Positions 35,177-44,097 of a stretch of 64,000 nucleotides of DNA are shown piece after piece. The DNA lies in the NCBI GenBank assembly GCA_019038745.1, contig JAHOYV010000019.1, positions 23,648 through 87,647 on the forward strand, given 5' to 3'. Source of the stretch: Gemmatimonadales bacterium. Lineage in GTDB: Bacteria > Krumholzibacteriota > Krumholzibacteriia > LZORAL124-64-63. Positions within the stretch are counted from its first letter, which is position 1; each line of letters starts with the position of its first letter. The position numbers were made by a program, and so were the translations under genes. The notes under the pieces were generated by a model. It was not told the DNA's origin, did not search any database, and was given only the letters and a program-made list of their open reading frames with translations.

Positions 35177-36436
35177 ATGCTCAAGCGCGCCGCCGATTCC
35201 AAATTTCCCAGCCTGGTCGACCGTTTTGTTTCCTACGCCAAGATCCACACGACGAGCGTCGAGGATTCAGAAACTTATCCCTCCAGTGAGCGCCAGTTCG
35301 ACCTGGCGAAAATCCTGGTCGAGGAATTGAAAGCCGTAGGCCTGAGCGACGCCGCCGTGGATGACAATTGCTACGTGACCGCCACTTTGCCGGCCACTCC
35401 AGGCTGTGAAAACGTCCCGGTGATCGCCTTCATCGCCCACATGGACACCTACCCAGAGGTCAGTGGCGAGAACGTGGTGCCCACTTTCCACGAGAACTAC
35501 CAGGGTGGCGACATCATCCTGCCCAATAACGACAAGAAGATTCTGGAAGCCGAAAATCCCTACCTGAAAACCTGCATCGGTGAAACGATCATCACCGCCG
35601 ACGGAACCACCCTGCTGGGGGCCGACGACAAGGCCGGTATCGCCGAGATCCTTGAGAGTCTGACCCGCATCCTGGAGAATCCCGACTTCACGCACGGCAC
35701 GGTCAAAATCGCCTTCACTCCCGACGAGGAAGTGGGCGCCGGCGTCAAGCATTTCGACGTTGAAAAGTTCGGAGCCCTGGTCGCCTACACCATGGACGGC
35801 GGGCAACGAGGCGAAGTCGAGGACGAGACATTCAGCGCCGACAGCGCCATCGTTACCTTCGTGGGCCGGGACATCCACCCCGGCTACGCCAAGGACAAGA
35901 TGGTTCCCTCGGTGAAGGTGGCCGGCGAGTTCCTGGCCAGCCTGCCCCGTGACGGCGCTCCCGAGACCACAGAAGGCGCCGAGGGGTACATCCACCCCAT
36001 CAACATCAAGGGCAACACCAGCGAAACCGAAGTCACGGTGCTGATCCGAGATTTCGACGTGGACGGTTTGGCGCCCAAGGCGAAGATGATCAAGGAATTC
36101 GCCGAAAAGGCCTGCCAGGAATGGCCCGGATCCAGCGTCAAGATCGAGATCAAGGAATACTACCGGAACATGAAGTACGACCTGGCCAAGGAGCCTCGCG
36201 CCATGGATTACGCCCTTGAGGCGGTAAAGCGCGCCGGCATCGAGCCCATCCGTGGTTCGATCCGCGGCGGCACCGACGGCTCCACGCTGTCGGCCAAGGG
36301 CCTGCCCACACCGAACATCTTCACCGGCGAGCAGGACTTCCACGGCTACGGCGAGTGGATCTGCGTCAAGGACATGGAACATGCCACCGATACGCTGCTG
36401 AACATTATCGTGGTTTGGACCGAGAAGGAAAAGTAG
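35177..36436 (+). CDS. pepT: Peptidase T (tripeptide aminopeptidase)
   Basis: 419 residues, M20B family. Zinc ligands are in AHMDTYPE, LGADDKAGIAE and TPDEEVGAG, the last with the catalytic Glu pair, plus DGGQRGEVE and FTGEQDFHG. It cleaves the N-terminal residue from tripeptides in the cytoplasm. The ATG at 35177 has GGAGG (35166-35170) 6 bases upstream; the longer frame from 35156 is not used. It follows the maturase by 135 bases and may be transcribed separately. Confidence 0.96.
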   Translation: MLKRAADSKFPSLVDRFVSYAKIHTTSVEDSETYPSSERQFDLAKILVEELKAVGLSDAAVDDNCYVTATLPATPGCENVPVIAFIAHMDTYPEVSGENVVPTFHENYQGGDIILPNNDKKILEAENPYLKTCIGETIITADGTTLLGADDKAGIAEILESLTRILENPDFTHGTVKIAFTPDEEVGAGVKHFDVEKFGALVAYTMDGGQRGEVEDETFSADSAIVTFVGRDIHPGYAKDKMVPSVKVAGEFLASLPRDGAPETTEGAEGYIHPINIKGNTSETEVTVLIRDFDVDGLAPKAKMIKEFAEKACQEWPGSSVKIEIKEYYRNMKYDLAKEPRAMDYALEAVKRAGIEPIRGSIRGGTDGSTLSAKGLPTPNIFTGEQDFHGYGEWICVKDMEHATDTLLNIIVVWTEKEK

Positions 36437-36907
36437 GAGATACCGGCGGCAATCCAGTTGAGCGCTGCGGATTAAAAAGCGGCCCCGGATTGAAATCCGG
36501 GGCCGAATTGAGAAAGAAGACTCCCTACCAACACACAATTTTGAATCGTTTTGCGATCCCGCCAAGCGAAGAATATTTCCCCCGGGGGAAAATCGGCGGG
36601 AGATTTGAGACCGGTTTCGAAAGACAATCCAGCAACAAATCGCCCGGGGCACAACCATGGGTGGAGCTATCTCTGAACGGAATATTTGCTGTCCTCGATC
36701 GAGTACACTTATGCACTGTTGCTGAGTCTAATAAATGGGACCGTTCCTCCACGTACACTTAAGTGTGTTTTTAAACTGTTTATTCTCATCACTTTACAGA
36801 TTATCCACGTATTGGAACGATTCTGGATAATGGGAGTGTATCCCGACCGCTCGGTGACCCGGACGGGGAAGCCAAAACGGACGGACAAAAGAATTAGGAG
36901 GAAGATC
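36437..36907. other. 471-bp intergenic region with palindromes
   Basis: Besides the pepT hairpin it holds a perfect 16-bp palindrome TTTCCCCCGGGGGAAA (36576-36591), a 12-bp palindrome ACACTTAAGTGT (36755-36766) followed by T's, two direct copies of GTACACTT 50 bases apart (36703, 36753), and an inverted repeat TTATCCA/TGGATAA (36801-36807, 36824-36830). No gene is visible. These may be control sites for the exported protein at 36908. Confidence 0.5.
36481..36504 (+). terminator. Hairpin after pepT
   Basis: A perfect 10-bp stem (GGCCCCGGAT with ATCCGGGGCC) and a TGAA tetraloop, 44 bases after the pepT stop. It lacks a T run on the plus strand, but TTTTTAAT follows on the minus side; on the plus strand it may act with Rho or as an mRNA 3' end stabiliser. 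Confidence 0.6.
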
Positions 36908-37396
36908 ATGAAACGCCAATCCAACAATCATCTGAGCGGACGCCGGTTGATCCTTCCCGCGCTGGCAGTTCTGACGCTGTCCTTTCTGGCCATCCCCTCC
37001 AGTTCGCAGGCTGGTATCAGATTTGGGGTTAAAGTAAAAACCCCCACCATTAGCGCCGTATTCCATTCCGATGGGCCGGGACCGGGGCTCCATGTGAAAG
37101 TCCATCCCCGCTACCGGGATTATCAGATTACCAAAGTGGACCGTAAGATCGCCATGAAACTGGCCAAAAGAACCCCTTACAGCCGACACGAACTGCTTCA
37201 ATTGCGGCGAGTGGGTTACTCCTGGAACGAGATCGGCCGACTGCTGCGGCTGTCCCCGAAGATGATGCGCAAAGCCCTGAGACCCTACCAATCGCATATC
37301 GGAGACCTTAGCCGCCACACACCCGACCGTTGCGACGATGACCGACGTGGCCGCAAGCCCGTGCGGAAAGTTTTCAAGAGCAGAATAATCCGTTAA
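36908..37396 (+). CDS. Small basic exported protein of unknown function
   Basis: 162 residues. The ATG at 36908 follows AGGAGG by 7 bases, so the open frame back to 36686 is not used. The signal peptide (about 12-37, ending SSSQAG) is followed by a strand-rich part (IRFGVKVKTPTISAVFHS) and then a helical, very basic part, RHELLQLRRVGYSWNEIGRL followed by LRLSPKMMRKAL, that looks like a helix-turn-helix, odd in an exported protein. The C-terminus is strongly basic (RRGRKPVRKVFKSRIIR). No homologue family recognised. A strong terminator follows. Confidence 0.75.
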   Translation: MKRQSNNHLSGRRLILPALAVLTLSFLAIPSSSQAGIRFGVKVKTPTISAVFHSDGPGPGLHVKVHPRYRDYQITKVDRKIAMKLAKRTPYSRHELLQLRRVGYSWNEIGRLLRLSPKMMRKALRPYQSHIGDLSRHTPDRCDDDRRGRKPVRKVFKSRIIR

Positions 37397-37425
37397 TAAT
37401 CGGACATGAAGAACTGGCCAAAAAT

Positions 37426-37473
37426 TTCCCCCTGGTTCCAACCCGAGTGAAGGCTGGAACGGGGGGATTTTTT
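37426..37473 (+). terminator. Rho-independent terminator after the 36908 gene
   Basis: Stem formed by CCCCC-TG-GTTCCA (37428-37440) and TGGAAC-GGGGG (37455-37465), with a small bulge, followed by ATTTTTT. It lies 30 bases after the stop codon and faces the convergent sigma-54 regulator gene. Confidence 0.75.
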
Positions 37474-37509
37474 CTCTCGCGCTGTTCGTTTGACCAGCCT
37501 TATTACTCC

Positions 37510-38916
37510 CTACTCCGGCGGCCGCAGCCCATGTAGTTTTATTTTACGCCACAAGGTCGACCGGTCGATACCCAGCACCCGGGCCGCTTTCGTCCGATTC
37601 CAGCCGGTTCTTTCCAGCGCAGCCTCGATGGTTTGCTTCTCCTGACCACCCCACTCCTTGCTGCTACCCGCTGGAGGCGAGACGGGCCGTGACGGTTTCC
37701 CTACTTCGGGAGGAAAATGATCCGGTTCGATTATCCCGCCCCGACTCAGAACCATGGCGTGTTCCAGGGCGTTTTCCAGTTCCCGAACATTCCCCGGCCA
37801 TGTGTGGTTCAGCATAAGTTTCATGGCCTCGGCCGAAATCACCGTCTCACCGGCTTCACCGGCCCTTCCTCCCGGCCCGGCGCGGCGGGATAATTTCTCC
37901 ATGAAATTCGCCACCAGAAGCGGGATATCCTCCCGACGTTCACACAGAGGCGGGATATCCAGGGACACGACCTTGATCCTGTAGAAAAAATCCTCCCGCA
38001 GGTGGCCGGTTGCCAGCAAATGTTCGAGGTCGCGATTAGTCGCCGAAACAACCCTGACATCAACCGGAATTGACCGGTTGTCTCCCACCCTCTGGATGAC
38101 CCGCTCCTGCAGAACCCGCAAAAGTTTGACCTGAACCACCGGACTTACGTCGCCGATCTCGTCCAGAAATATTGTCCCGCCGTTCGCCTCCTCGAAGCGC
38201 CCAAGTCGATCCGAAATCGCCCCCGTGTATGCTCCGCGCACGTGTCCGAAAAGCTCACTCTCCAACAGGTTTTCGGAAAGGGCTGAGCAGTTGACCTGCA
38301 CGAAAGGCCCGGATGCGCGGCGGCTTGCTTCATGAACGGCCCGGGCCACCAACTCCTTGCCAGTCCCGCTCTGGCCCCGTATCAAAACCGATGCTTCGCT
38401 TTCAGCCACGTTGGCGATCAGGGAAAACAGTTCCTGCATCCTCTTGGCCTTGCCTACAATTCTACCCAGGGAATGACGGTGCGTCTTCTCCTTGAGCAGG
38501 GTTGTCACCTCGGTCACATCACCGAGGATCAGACCGATGCCGAGATCCGATCCGTCCCTGTGCCTTAGGGGAACGGTGCGCAAAACCACATGGCCCTTCA
38601 TTCCATCGGCCAGTTGAACCGTGGTCTGAAAATCCAACACGGGTTCGCCCGAGCGTAGAGTTGCGGCCAACACATCCTGTGGACAGGCCGAATCACCAAA
38701 CAACTCGCAGACCGAGGTTCCGATCAAATCATTCTGGTCCCGACCCAGAATCAACTCCGCAGCCGGATTCATGGAAATAATGCGCAAGTCCGTATCCAGG
38801 GCGAGCAACCCTTCCCGCAGGGAAGATATTATGGACAATAGGTTTGCCGGCTGGATCCGGGCCAACAACCTGGCCACGGAAAGTCCCGTGCCCCCATCGC
38901 CAGAAGGTTTACTCAT
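37510..38916 (-). CDS. PAS-containing sigma-54-dependent transcriptional activator
   Basis: 468 residues. PAS sensor domain (about 25-140), AAA+ domain with Walker A GQSGTGKE (181-188), the sigma-54 contact loop GAYTGA (228-233, usually GAFTGA), Walker [10 protein letters not shown] (246-254), [15 protein letters not shown] (373-387), and a Fis-type helix-turn-helix (about 425-463, ending [15 protein letters not shown]). It should activate a sigma-54 promoter after a signal sensed by PAS. The ATG at 38916 has GGAG 8 bases upstream. There is no receiver domain and no kinase next door, so it is probably a one-component regulator. Its promoter carries three palindromes (separate entry). Confidence 0.93.
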   Translation of the reverse strand: MSKPSGDGGTGLSVARLLARIQPANLLSIISSLREGLLALDTDLRIISMNPAAELILGRDQNDLIGTSVCELFGDSACPQDVLAATLRSGEPVLDFQTTVQLADGMKGHVVLRTVPLRHRDGSDLGIGLILGDVTEVTTLLKEKTHRHSLGRIVGKAKRMQELFSLIANVAESEASVLIRGQSGTGKELVARAVHEASRRASGPFVQVNCSALSENLLESELFGHVRGAYTGAISDRLGRFEEANGGTIFLDEIGDVSPVVQVKLLRVLQERVIQRVGDNRSIPVDVRVVSATNRDLEHLLATGHLREDFFYRIKVVSLDIPPLCERREDIPLLVANFMEKLSRRAGPGGRAGEAGETVISAEAMKLMLNHTWPGNVRELENALEHAMVLSRGGIIEPDHFPPEVGKPSRPVSPPAGSSKEWGGQEKQTIEAALERTGWNRTKAARVLGIDRSTLWRKIKLHGLRPPE

Positions 38917-38945
38917 TCTACTTACTCCTCCATTTCGCAAACAAT

Positions 38946-39000
38946 GTTGCACGCAACACTATCGTTGCAACATTATCGTTGAATTCAACACTTTTCGCAA
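38946..39000 (-). promoter_or_regulatory. Promoter with three evenly spaced palindromic operators
   Basis: On the minus strand TTGCGA (39000-38995), a 17-base spacer and GATAAT (38977-38972) form a good sigma-70 promoter for the sigma-54 activator. Three palindromes of the type GTTG-n-CAAC cover it: GTTGAATTCAAC (38978-38989, inside the spacer), GTTGCAAC (38964-38971, just past the -10) and GTTGCACGCAAC (38946-38957). Their centres are exactly 16 bp apart. This is the layout of a repressed or self-regulated promoter. Confidence 0.7.
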
Positions 39001-39212
39001 GTATTCATTGTATCCCTGAGTGAACACATCTTCTTCAAATCAGGCAAATAATAATTTTAACATCCTGTTTTTCAACTACTTACAGAATAATGAAAATCTA
39101 CAAGGGGGAAAACACAATTCAGGTATACCTATTGCGTTATAAGGCCTGTAATTCAAAAATGTGGCGGGGATGAATCCTGCCTTAAACAAAAAACAAGGAA
39201 AAGGTGACCGAA

Positions 39213-39536
39213 ATGGCCAACGTAATGGAATTCAACGCAGCCAATTTCGAAAGTGAAGTGGTCGGTAGCGACGTGCCCGTTCTCGTGGATTTCTGGGCTC
39301 CCTGGTGCGGCCCCTGCAAGATGATCGGCCCGATCGTCGAGGAACTGGCCAGTGAGTTTGGAGACAAGGTCAAGATCGGCAAAGTGAATGTGGACAACGA
39401 CCAGGAATTGGCGGGGAAGTTCGGGATCCGAGGTATCCCCACCGTGATGCTTTTCAAGGGCGGCGAAGTTTTGAACAGCTTTGTCGGCCTTCGTTCCAAG
39501 GAAGACCTGGCCGGCGCCCTGAACGACGCCTTGTAG
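39213..39536 (+). CDS. trxA: Thioredoxin
   Basis: 107 residues, standard thioredoxin with the active site WCGPC (Cys32, Cys35), the cis-Pro loop GIRGIPTVMLF and the buried Asp in VLVDFWAPW. It reduces disulphides in cytoplasmic proteins. The ATG at 39213 follows AGGTGA; a GTG nine bases earlier is also in frame but gives an atypical start. It is monocistronic with its own terminator and diverges from the sigma-54 activator. A 10-bp palindrome AGGTATACCT (39121-39130) lies upstream. Confidence 0.97.
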   Translation: MANVMEFNAANFESEVVGSDVPVLVDFWAPWCGPCKMIGPIVEELASEFGDKVKIGKVNVDNDQELAGKFGIRGIPTVMLFKGGEVLNSFVGLRSKEDLAGALNDAL

Positions 39537-39585
39537 AATACAATGGGTCCCTTATAAGGATGGCTCAAGTAGTTATCCTTCCCCG

Positions 39586-39620
39586 AACCGTCGGCTTTCC
39601 CCCAAGCCGGCGGTTTGTTT
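39586..39620 (+). terminator. Rho-independent terminator after thioredoxin
   Basis: A 12-bp stem with one G-U pair (39586-39597 AACCGTCGGCTT with 39604-39615 AAGCCGGCGGTT) and a 6-base C-rich loop, followed by TTTGTTTATT. Confidence 0.85.
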
Positions 39621-39714
39621 ATTGAAGGACCATTTACTTGCCACGGGTCTTACATGGCACGATCTTCCTACTGTGTTTCGATGGAAGTGCCTGGCTTAAA
39701 GAATGAGGATTGTT

Positions 39715-40626
39715 ATGGCGGGTTTCCTGAACGGTGTGAAGAAAATCCTGCGCGGAGACGACCAGAAGAACAACCTTGTTTTCATCGTCTTCGACAGTTG
39801 CCGTTGGGACGCCTATCAGGCGGCCAGAACGCCCAACCTGGACCGGATCGGACCTGCCGAGAAGCGTTACAGCTACGCCAGCTGGACCAGCCCCAGCCAC
39901 TACACTTTCCTGATGGGAATGCTCCCGCATCAGAGTCCCAAAGGCGTGTTCGCCTCCAATGTCTACCGTGAAGAATTCTCTCTCTGGTCCCGGCGCCTGA
40001 ACATCAAGGATGTCGAGTTCGGCAAGTTCGTTCCCCAGCTCTCCCTCCCCGCCTTCCTGAAATCCCAGGGCTACCGCACCGAGGGCGTCGTGAGCCTGCC
40101 CGTCCTGAACCCGATGACCAGCATGTCGGCCCATTTCGACCGTTACGACCTGGCCCCCTCCCACAACGACCTGGGGGTCATCCTGGAAGGCAAGGATGAT
40201 TTCCCGGGGATCCGGATCACAGCTGATGATCCCGGTTTCTATTTCATCAATACGGGCGAGACCCACTACCCGTACCTGTTGCCCGGCGAGACGGCAGAAG
40301 ATCTGCCCCACATCAGCGGTGTCCACGGGGTTTTCAAGCATCTGGACGACTTCCTCAAGAATCCTTCTGAATTCCTGAAGGGAAAAAAGAACGACGAGTT
40401 CTTCACTCCCGAGCAATTCCGGGCCTTCTACGAAAAACAGATCACCTGTGTAGAGCATCTTGACGGAGTGGTCGGGAAATTCATGGAGCGTTGCCCGGAG
40501 AACACCTGGTTTATGATCATGTCCGACCACGGAGAGCTTTTCGGTGAGGAGGGTTTCTTCGGACACGGTCCAATTTTCCACGAAAAGGTCTTCGAGATCT
40601 TCTTCCTCGAAGGTCCGCTGCCCTGA
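39715..40626 (+). CDS. Sulfatase-fold (alkaline phosphatase superfamily) hydrolase without signal peptide
   Basis: 303 residues. VFIVFDSCRWDAY (23-35) gives the metal-binding Asp27, ASWTSPSHYTFLMG (55-68) places Thr58 at the nucleophile position (sulfatase CxPSR is replaced by TxPSH), and MSDHGELFGEEGFFGHG supplies the remaining metal ligands. Thr-type members are phosphodiesterases or phosphotransferases rather than sulfatases, so formylglycine is not needed. No signal peptide is seen, so it may be cytoplasmic. The ATG at 39715 (GAGGA 5 bases upstream) is preferred to the one at 39703. It is shorter than most members. A lipoprotein gene follows after 48 bases. Confidence 0.85.
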   Translation: MAGFLNGVKKILRGDDQKNNLVFIVFDSCRWDAYQAARTPNLDRIGPAEKRYSYASWTSPSHYTFLMGMLPHQSPKGVFASNVYREEFSLWSRRLNIKDVEFGKFVPQLSLPAFLKSQGYRTEGVVSLPVLNPMTSMSAHFDRYDLAPSHNDLGVILEGKDDFPGIRITADDPGFYFINTGETHYPYLLPGETAEDLPHISGVHGVFKHLDDFLKNPSEFLKGKKNDEFFTPEQFRAFYEKQITCVEHLDGVVGKFMERCPENTWFMIMSDHGELFGEEGFFGHGPIFHEKVFEIFFLEGPLP

Positions 40627-40674
40627 TCGAAGCTGTCGGGCCGTCCAGATGTCCACTAATCGGGGGAACTTGTC

Positions 40675-41199
40675 TTGAACTTCATTCGTAAGCACTTTCT
40701 CAAATTTTTCCTTTTGATGATAGCCGTCGTTTTTTCTCTGGCCGGATGTGGGCCGTCACCCCAGGAACGAACAATCCACCTGGCTTGCCAGGCCCTGAAA
40801 GCCCAGGACTGGGAAGCCTTCTCGAAGCTTACCATCACCGAAGCGGACTTCCTGATAGCCGAAAACCTGCGCAGCGGACGCGGGGCGGAAAGCCAATTCG
40901 CCAGAAACAGCCTGCGTCCTGAACAATTGCAATTATTGAAGGAGCAGTTCGACCAGGCCATCAGGGGTGGTGACTACTGTTTAGACTTCAGTCGCTGCCA
41001 GTATGTATTTCCCACCTTGAATAGAACCTCGACCCGGACCACGTTCAGCGGCGAAATTGTCCCGGTCGAGGAATACATCCTGATCATCGAAATGGACGGG
41101 CCGGAAAGATCCGCCCCCGGCCTTGGCCCCAATTTCCTGCTCGTACCCTGGGAAGATGGGTACCGGATCCAAGCATTGAAGTTTCCCCATAGAAGTTGA
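40675..41199 (+). CDS. Lipoprotein of unknown function
   Basis: 174 residues, starting at TTG with GGGGGAA 8 bases upstream. The signal peptide ends in the lipobox SLAGC (Cys25). The domain after it (LACQALKAQDWEAFSKLTITEADF) resembles the helical start of NTF2-like/DUF4878 lipoproteins, in which a helix-rich opening is followed by a curved sheet, but similarity is weak. It follows the Thr-type hydrolase by 48 bases and converges on the metalloenzyme gene. Confidence 0.75.
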   Translation: MNFIRKHFLKFFLLMIAVVFSLAGCGPSPQERTIHLACQALKAQDWEAFSKLTITEADFLIAENLRSGRGAESQFARNSLRPEQLQLLKEQFDQAIRGGDYCLDFSRCQYVFPTLNRTSTRTTFSGEIVPVEEYILIIEMDGPERSAPGLGPNFLLVPWEDGYRIQALKFPHRS

Positions 41200-41248
41200 T
41201 CCGGTCGCCTCGGTGACTACGATCCGTGTATCGGGAACCAACGTCTTT

Positions 41249-42166
41249 TCAGCCTCCCAGTCCGTGCCTGGCCAGGATGGCCCCGGCCACCTGGTCCAGC
41301 CTGTCCACACCTTCCAGAAGATCCCCCGCGTCTCGGCCCCAGGCTGCCAGGGGAACCGGGTTCATCGTATGGCGGCGCGTGGAAAGGTCCTCCAGATTAC
41401 CGTGGTCGCTGGTCAGCAGCACCAGGGTCTCGGTGGATAACTCTTCCTTGAGATCCTCAAGCAGGCTAAACAGGAATTCATCCAACTTGACCAGTTCTTC
41501 GCGACAGCGTACCCAATCCCTGCTGTGTCCGGCCCGGTCTGTTTGGAAATACTCGAAGAGCGTGAAGTTATTCGCCAAAGATTGCCTGGCCAGAATCCCT
41601 CCGGCCTGGACGGGGGTCACGGGCCGTACAGGAAAACCCCGCTCGATCAGCTCCCGGTTGGTGAACTCCTGGTAGATTGAACGGCCGGCTTCCAGATCGT
41701 CCAGCGTGAAGAACGGCAGGTCGGCTGCCAGGTTGGACACCGTGGTCGCCGAAAACATGAGTTGGCGCTCCCTCGGCAGATCGAAAAACCGGGGCCGAAA
41801 GGCGTTGAGGAATCGGGCCCGGAATCCGCCCTCGGTAATCTTCTTCAAAAGGGAGTGTTCCAGCAGGATTCCACGCAGCACAGCATTGGGAAAGCCGGTC
41901 AAATGTTTCCCTAACTTGGCCTGGGCGTTGATTCCTGTCAGCAGAGTGGTTTGCCCGGTGGCGCTTTGGGGTACTCCTGGCACATCCAGAATCGCGTCGA
42001 TCGGATGGGCCTGTCCACTATTCGGGCCCAGCCACAGTCCTTCTTCGCCATTCTCCCACAAGGGAAAGCCCAACAGCTTTCCCCCATACGAACATTGAGG
42101 ATTGATCTCCGGATCGTCGAGACCCCAGCCCAATCCATCGATAAACAGCAAAATGGTTCGTTTCAC
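41249..42166 (-). CDS. Metalloenzyme of the alkaline phosphatase / phosphoglycerate mutase superfamily
   Basis: 305 residues. LFIDGLGWG (Asp10), PQSATGQTTLLTGIN (66-80, with Ser68 or Thr70 as the likely nucleophile), FEYFQTDRAGHSRDW and LTSDHGNLEDLSTRRHT give the metal-ligand set of the iPGM/phosphopentomutase group. It lacks the phosphotransfer insertion domain of true iPGM, so it is probably a phosphatase or phosphodiesterase of unknown substrate. No signal peptide. It is convergent with the lipoprotein gene, 49 bases apart. Confidence 0.88.
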   Translation of the reverse strand: MKRTILLFIDGLGWGLDDPEINPQCSYGGKLLGFPLWENGEEGLWLGPNSGQAHPIDAILDVPGVPQSATGQTTLLTGINAQAKLGKHLTGFPNAVLRGILLEHSLLKKITEGGFRARFLNAFRPRFFDLPRERQLMFSATTVSNLAADLPFFTLDDLEAGRSIYQEFTNRELIERGFPVRPVTPVQAGGILARQSLANNFTLFEYFQTDRAGHSRDWVRCREELVKLDEFLFSLLEDLKEELSTETLVLLTSDHGNLEDLSTRRHTMNPVPLAAWGRDAGDLLEGVDRLDQVAGAILARHGLGG

Positions 42167-42347
42167 TTCATCTTCCTCTGGCCCTGGTTAATTGAATCAC
42201 CCGTTGGTCCACACTGTAATGTAATGAAGCCTCATCAATTTGCGGACATGCTCATACACATTAAGGCTCAACCATGTCGTGCTATTGCCGATGACCTTTT
42301 CAGATCCACAAAATTCCAAATTTCCAACAACCGCCCTAAGGATTGCC

Positions 42348-44036
42348 TTGAAACGACCCTGGATAAAAACCACCGATGAGGAGCGATCCCAGAGTCGGGC
42401 CAGGATTTGGATGTGTGTAATCTCCTTGATCGCCTTCAGTTTGATCTGGCACTTCCGCGGTTTCGAGCAAGACAGCACCCTGATTCTGGGCCTATCCGCC
42501 ATCCTGGGCTATCTGGTTTTCTCCATTTCCTGGTATGTAATGGTTCGGCGAAGCCCCTATCGATATCCGTGGCGACGTTTCATCAGTATGGTCGCCGACC
42601 TCGGTATCATGACGATCTTCCTGCACCTCTGCGGCCGGCATGTTACGGGATACTACCCGATTTTTCTGTGGATCATAATCGGAAACGGCATCCGTTTCGG
42701 CAAGCGGCCTCTGATCGCCGCTGTAATTACCGGTGCCGTGGGATTCGGATCCTTGCTGATTTTCAACCCCTTTTGGCAAGAAAACGTGAGTATGGGCATA
42801 GGGCTACTCATGGGGGTGATCATCCTGCCCGTATTTTTCCTTACCATACTTCATCGTCTAGAGGCTATGCAGGAACTGAAAATCCAGCTGGCCGAATCGA
42901 AACTGGCGGACAAGGCAAAGGACCGCTTCCTGGCCACGATGAGCCATGAGATCCGTACACCCATGAACGGAATCCTGGGCATGGCGGAGATTCTGGGGGA
43001 AACGGAGCTCGAGACAGAACAGCGGAATCACCTGCACATCATCACCCGGTCCGTTGAATCCCTGCTGAACATCATCAACGATATCCTGGACTTTTCCAAG
43101 ATCACGGACAACCAGTTGAACCTGGAGACCGTGCCCTTCGACCTGAGACAGGTCATGAACGACGTGGTTCTGTTAATGAGACCCACCGCCGCGGGGCAGG
43201 GAGTGGATCTCGTATTCGACTACCCTGAAAACACGCGCTCATACTTTCTGGGAGATCCCACCCGTGTGCGGCAGATCGTTTTGAACCTTGTGGGCAACGC
43301 CATCAAGTTTACCGACAAGGGACATGTGAAACTGTCCGCCGTCATCAGGGAATCCGGTAGCGGGAACAACATAAGCCTGACAATCGAAGACACCGGCATC
43401 GGAATCCCGGAGCACCGCCTGGGGGCAGTCTTCGATCAGTTTGAACAGGCCGACAACTCTACCACCCGCCAATACGGAGGGACCGGCCTGGGCTTGGCCA
43501 TCAGCCGAAAACTGTCCAATCTGATGGACGGTGATATCGTGGCGGAATCCGAGGAAGGCAAAGGGTCGATCTTTACCGTGAACCTGAGCCTGCCCCAGTG
43601 CGCCCCACCGGTTCCAGAGACATCCCAGAATCCATCCGAACATTTCGATTTCCACCTGAAGGCGCTGCTGGCTGAGGATAACAAGTTCAACCAAGTGGTG
43701 GTCATGAATCTACTGAAACGAATCGGGATTACGGTGGATATCGCCGAGAACGGAGCCGAGGCCTTGGAAATGCTGGAGCAGGACAGCTATGACCTGGTTT
43801 TCATGGACATCCGGATGCCCGTCATGGACGGGTACACTTGCGCTGCGAAGATCCGCGCCCGCCGGGACCATCTGGCTGATATTCCCATCCTGGCCCTGAC
43901 CGCTGAAGCAACTCTCCCGGAGGTGCAAAAGAGCCTGGAGGCCGGGATGAACCTTCACTTGGCCAAACCGATCAGGGTGGCGGAGGTCGTGCAGGCTCTG
44001 GAAACATTGGATCTCAAACCGATTCTTGTCAGCTGA
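42348..44036 (+). CDS. RpfC-like hybrid sensor histidine kinase
   Basis: 562 residues. Five membrane helices (about 22-165) with the pattern YYPIFLWIIIGNGIRFGKR and IFNPFWQ closely recall the input module of RpfC, the receptor of diffusible fatty-acid signals. The kinase core follows: H-box FLATMSHEIRTPMNG (His200), N-box QIVLNLVGNAIKFTDKG, DTGIGI and GGTGLGLAISRKL, then a receiver domain with Asp487 in VFMDIRMPVMDGY. Unlike RpfC there is no Hpt domain. TTG at 42348 is chosen: AAGGA is 5 bases upstream and the result, MKRPWIK, matches RpfC starts; the frame is open to 42240. Confidence 0.9.
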   Translation: MKRPWIKTTDEERSQSRARIWMCVISLIAFSLIWHFRGFEQDSTLILGLSAILGYLVFSISWYVMVRRSPYRYPWRRFISMVADLGIMTIFLHLCGRHVTGYYPIFLWIIIGNGIRFGKRPLIAAVITGAVGFGSLLIFNPFWQENVSMGIGLLMGVIILPVFFLTILHRLEAMQELKIQLAESKLADKAKDRFLATMSHEIRTPMNGILGMAEILGETELETEQRNHLHIITRSVESLLNIINDILDFSKITDNQLNLETVPFDLRQVMNDVVLLMRPTAAGQGVDLVFDYPENTRSYFLGDPTRVRQIVLNLVGNAIKFTDKGHVKLSAVIRESGSGNNISLTIEDTGIGIPEHRLGAVFDQFEQADNSTTRQYGGTGLGLAISRKLSNLMDGDIVAESEEGKGSIFTVNLSLPQCAPPVPETSQNPSEHFDFHLKALLAEDNKFNQVVVMNLLKRIGITVDIAENGAEALEMLEQDSYDLVFMDIRMPVMDGYTCAAKIRARRDHLADIPILALTAEATLPEVQKSLEAGMNLHLAKPIRVAEVVQALETLDLKPILVS

Positions 44037-44097
44037 ACACCTCTGGAATAATACCGATTCATCCATACGTTACATGACCATCCGGCCTGATTCAAAA

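Noticed and set aside
35267..36658. 463-codon minus-strand frame opposite pepT
   Set aside because: Antisense shadow of pepT, a highly conserved enzyme; no start site or domain.
36801..36808. DnaA-box-like TTATCCAC upstream of the basic exported protein
   Set aside because: A single imperfect box without an AT-rich unwinding region or origin-linked genes is not evidence of an origin.
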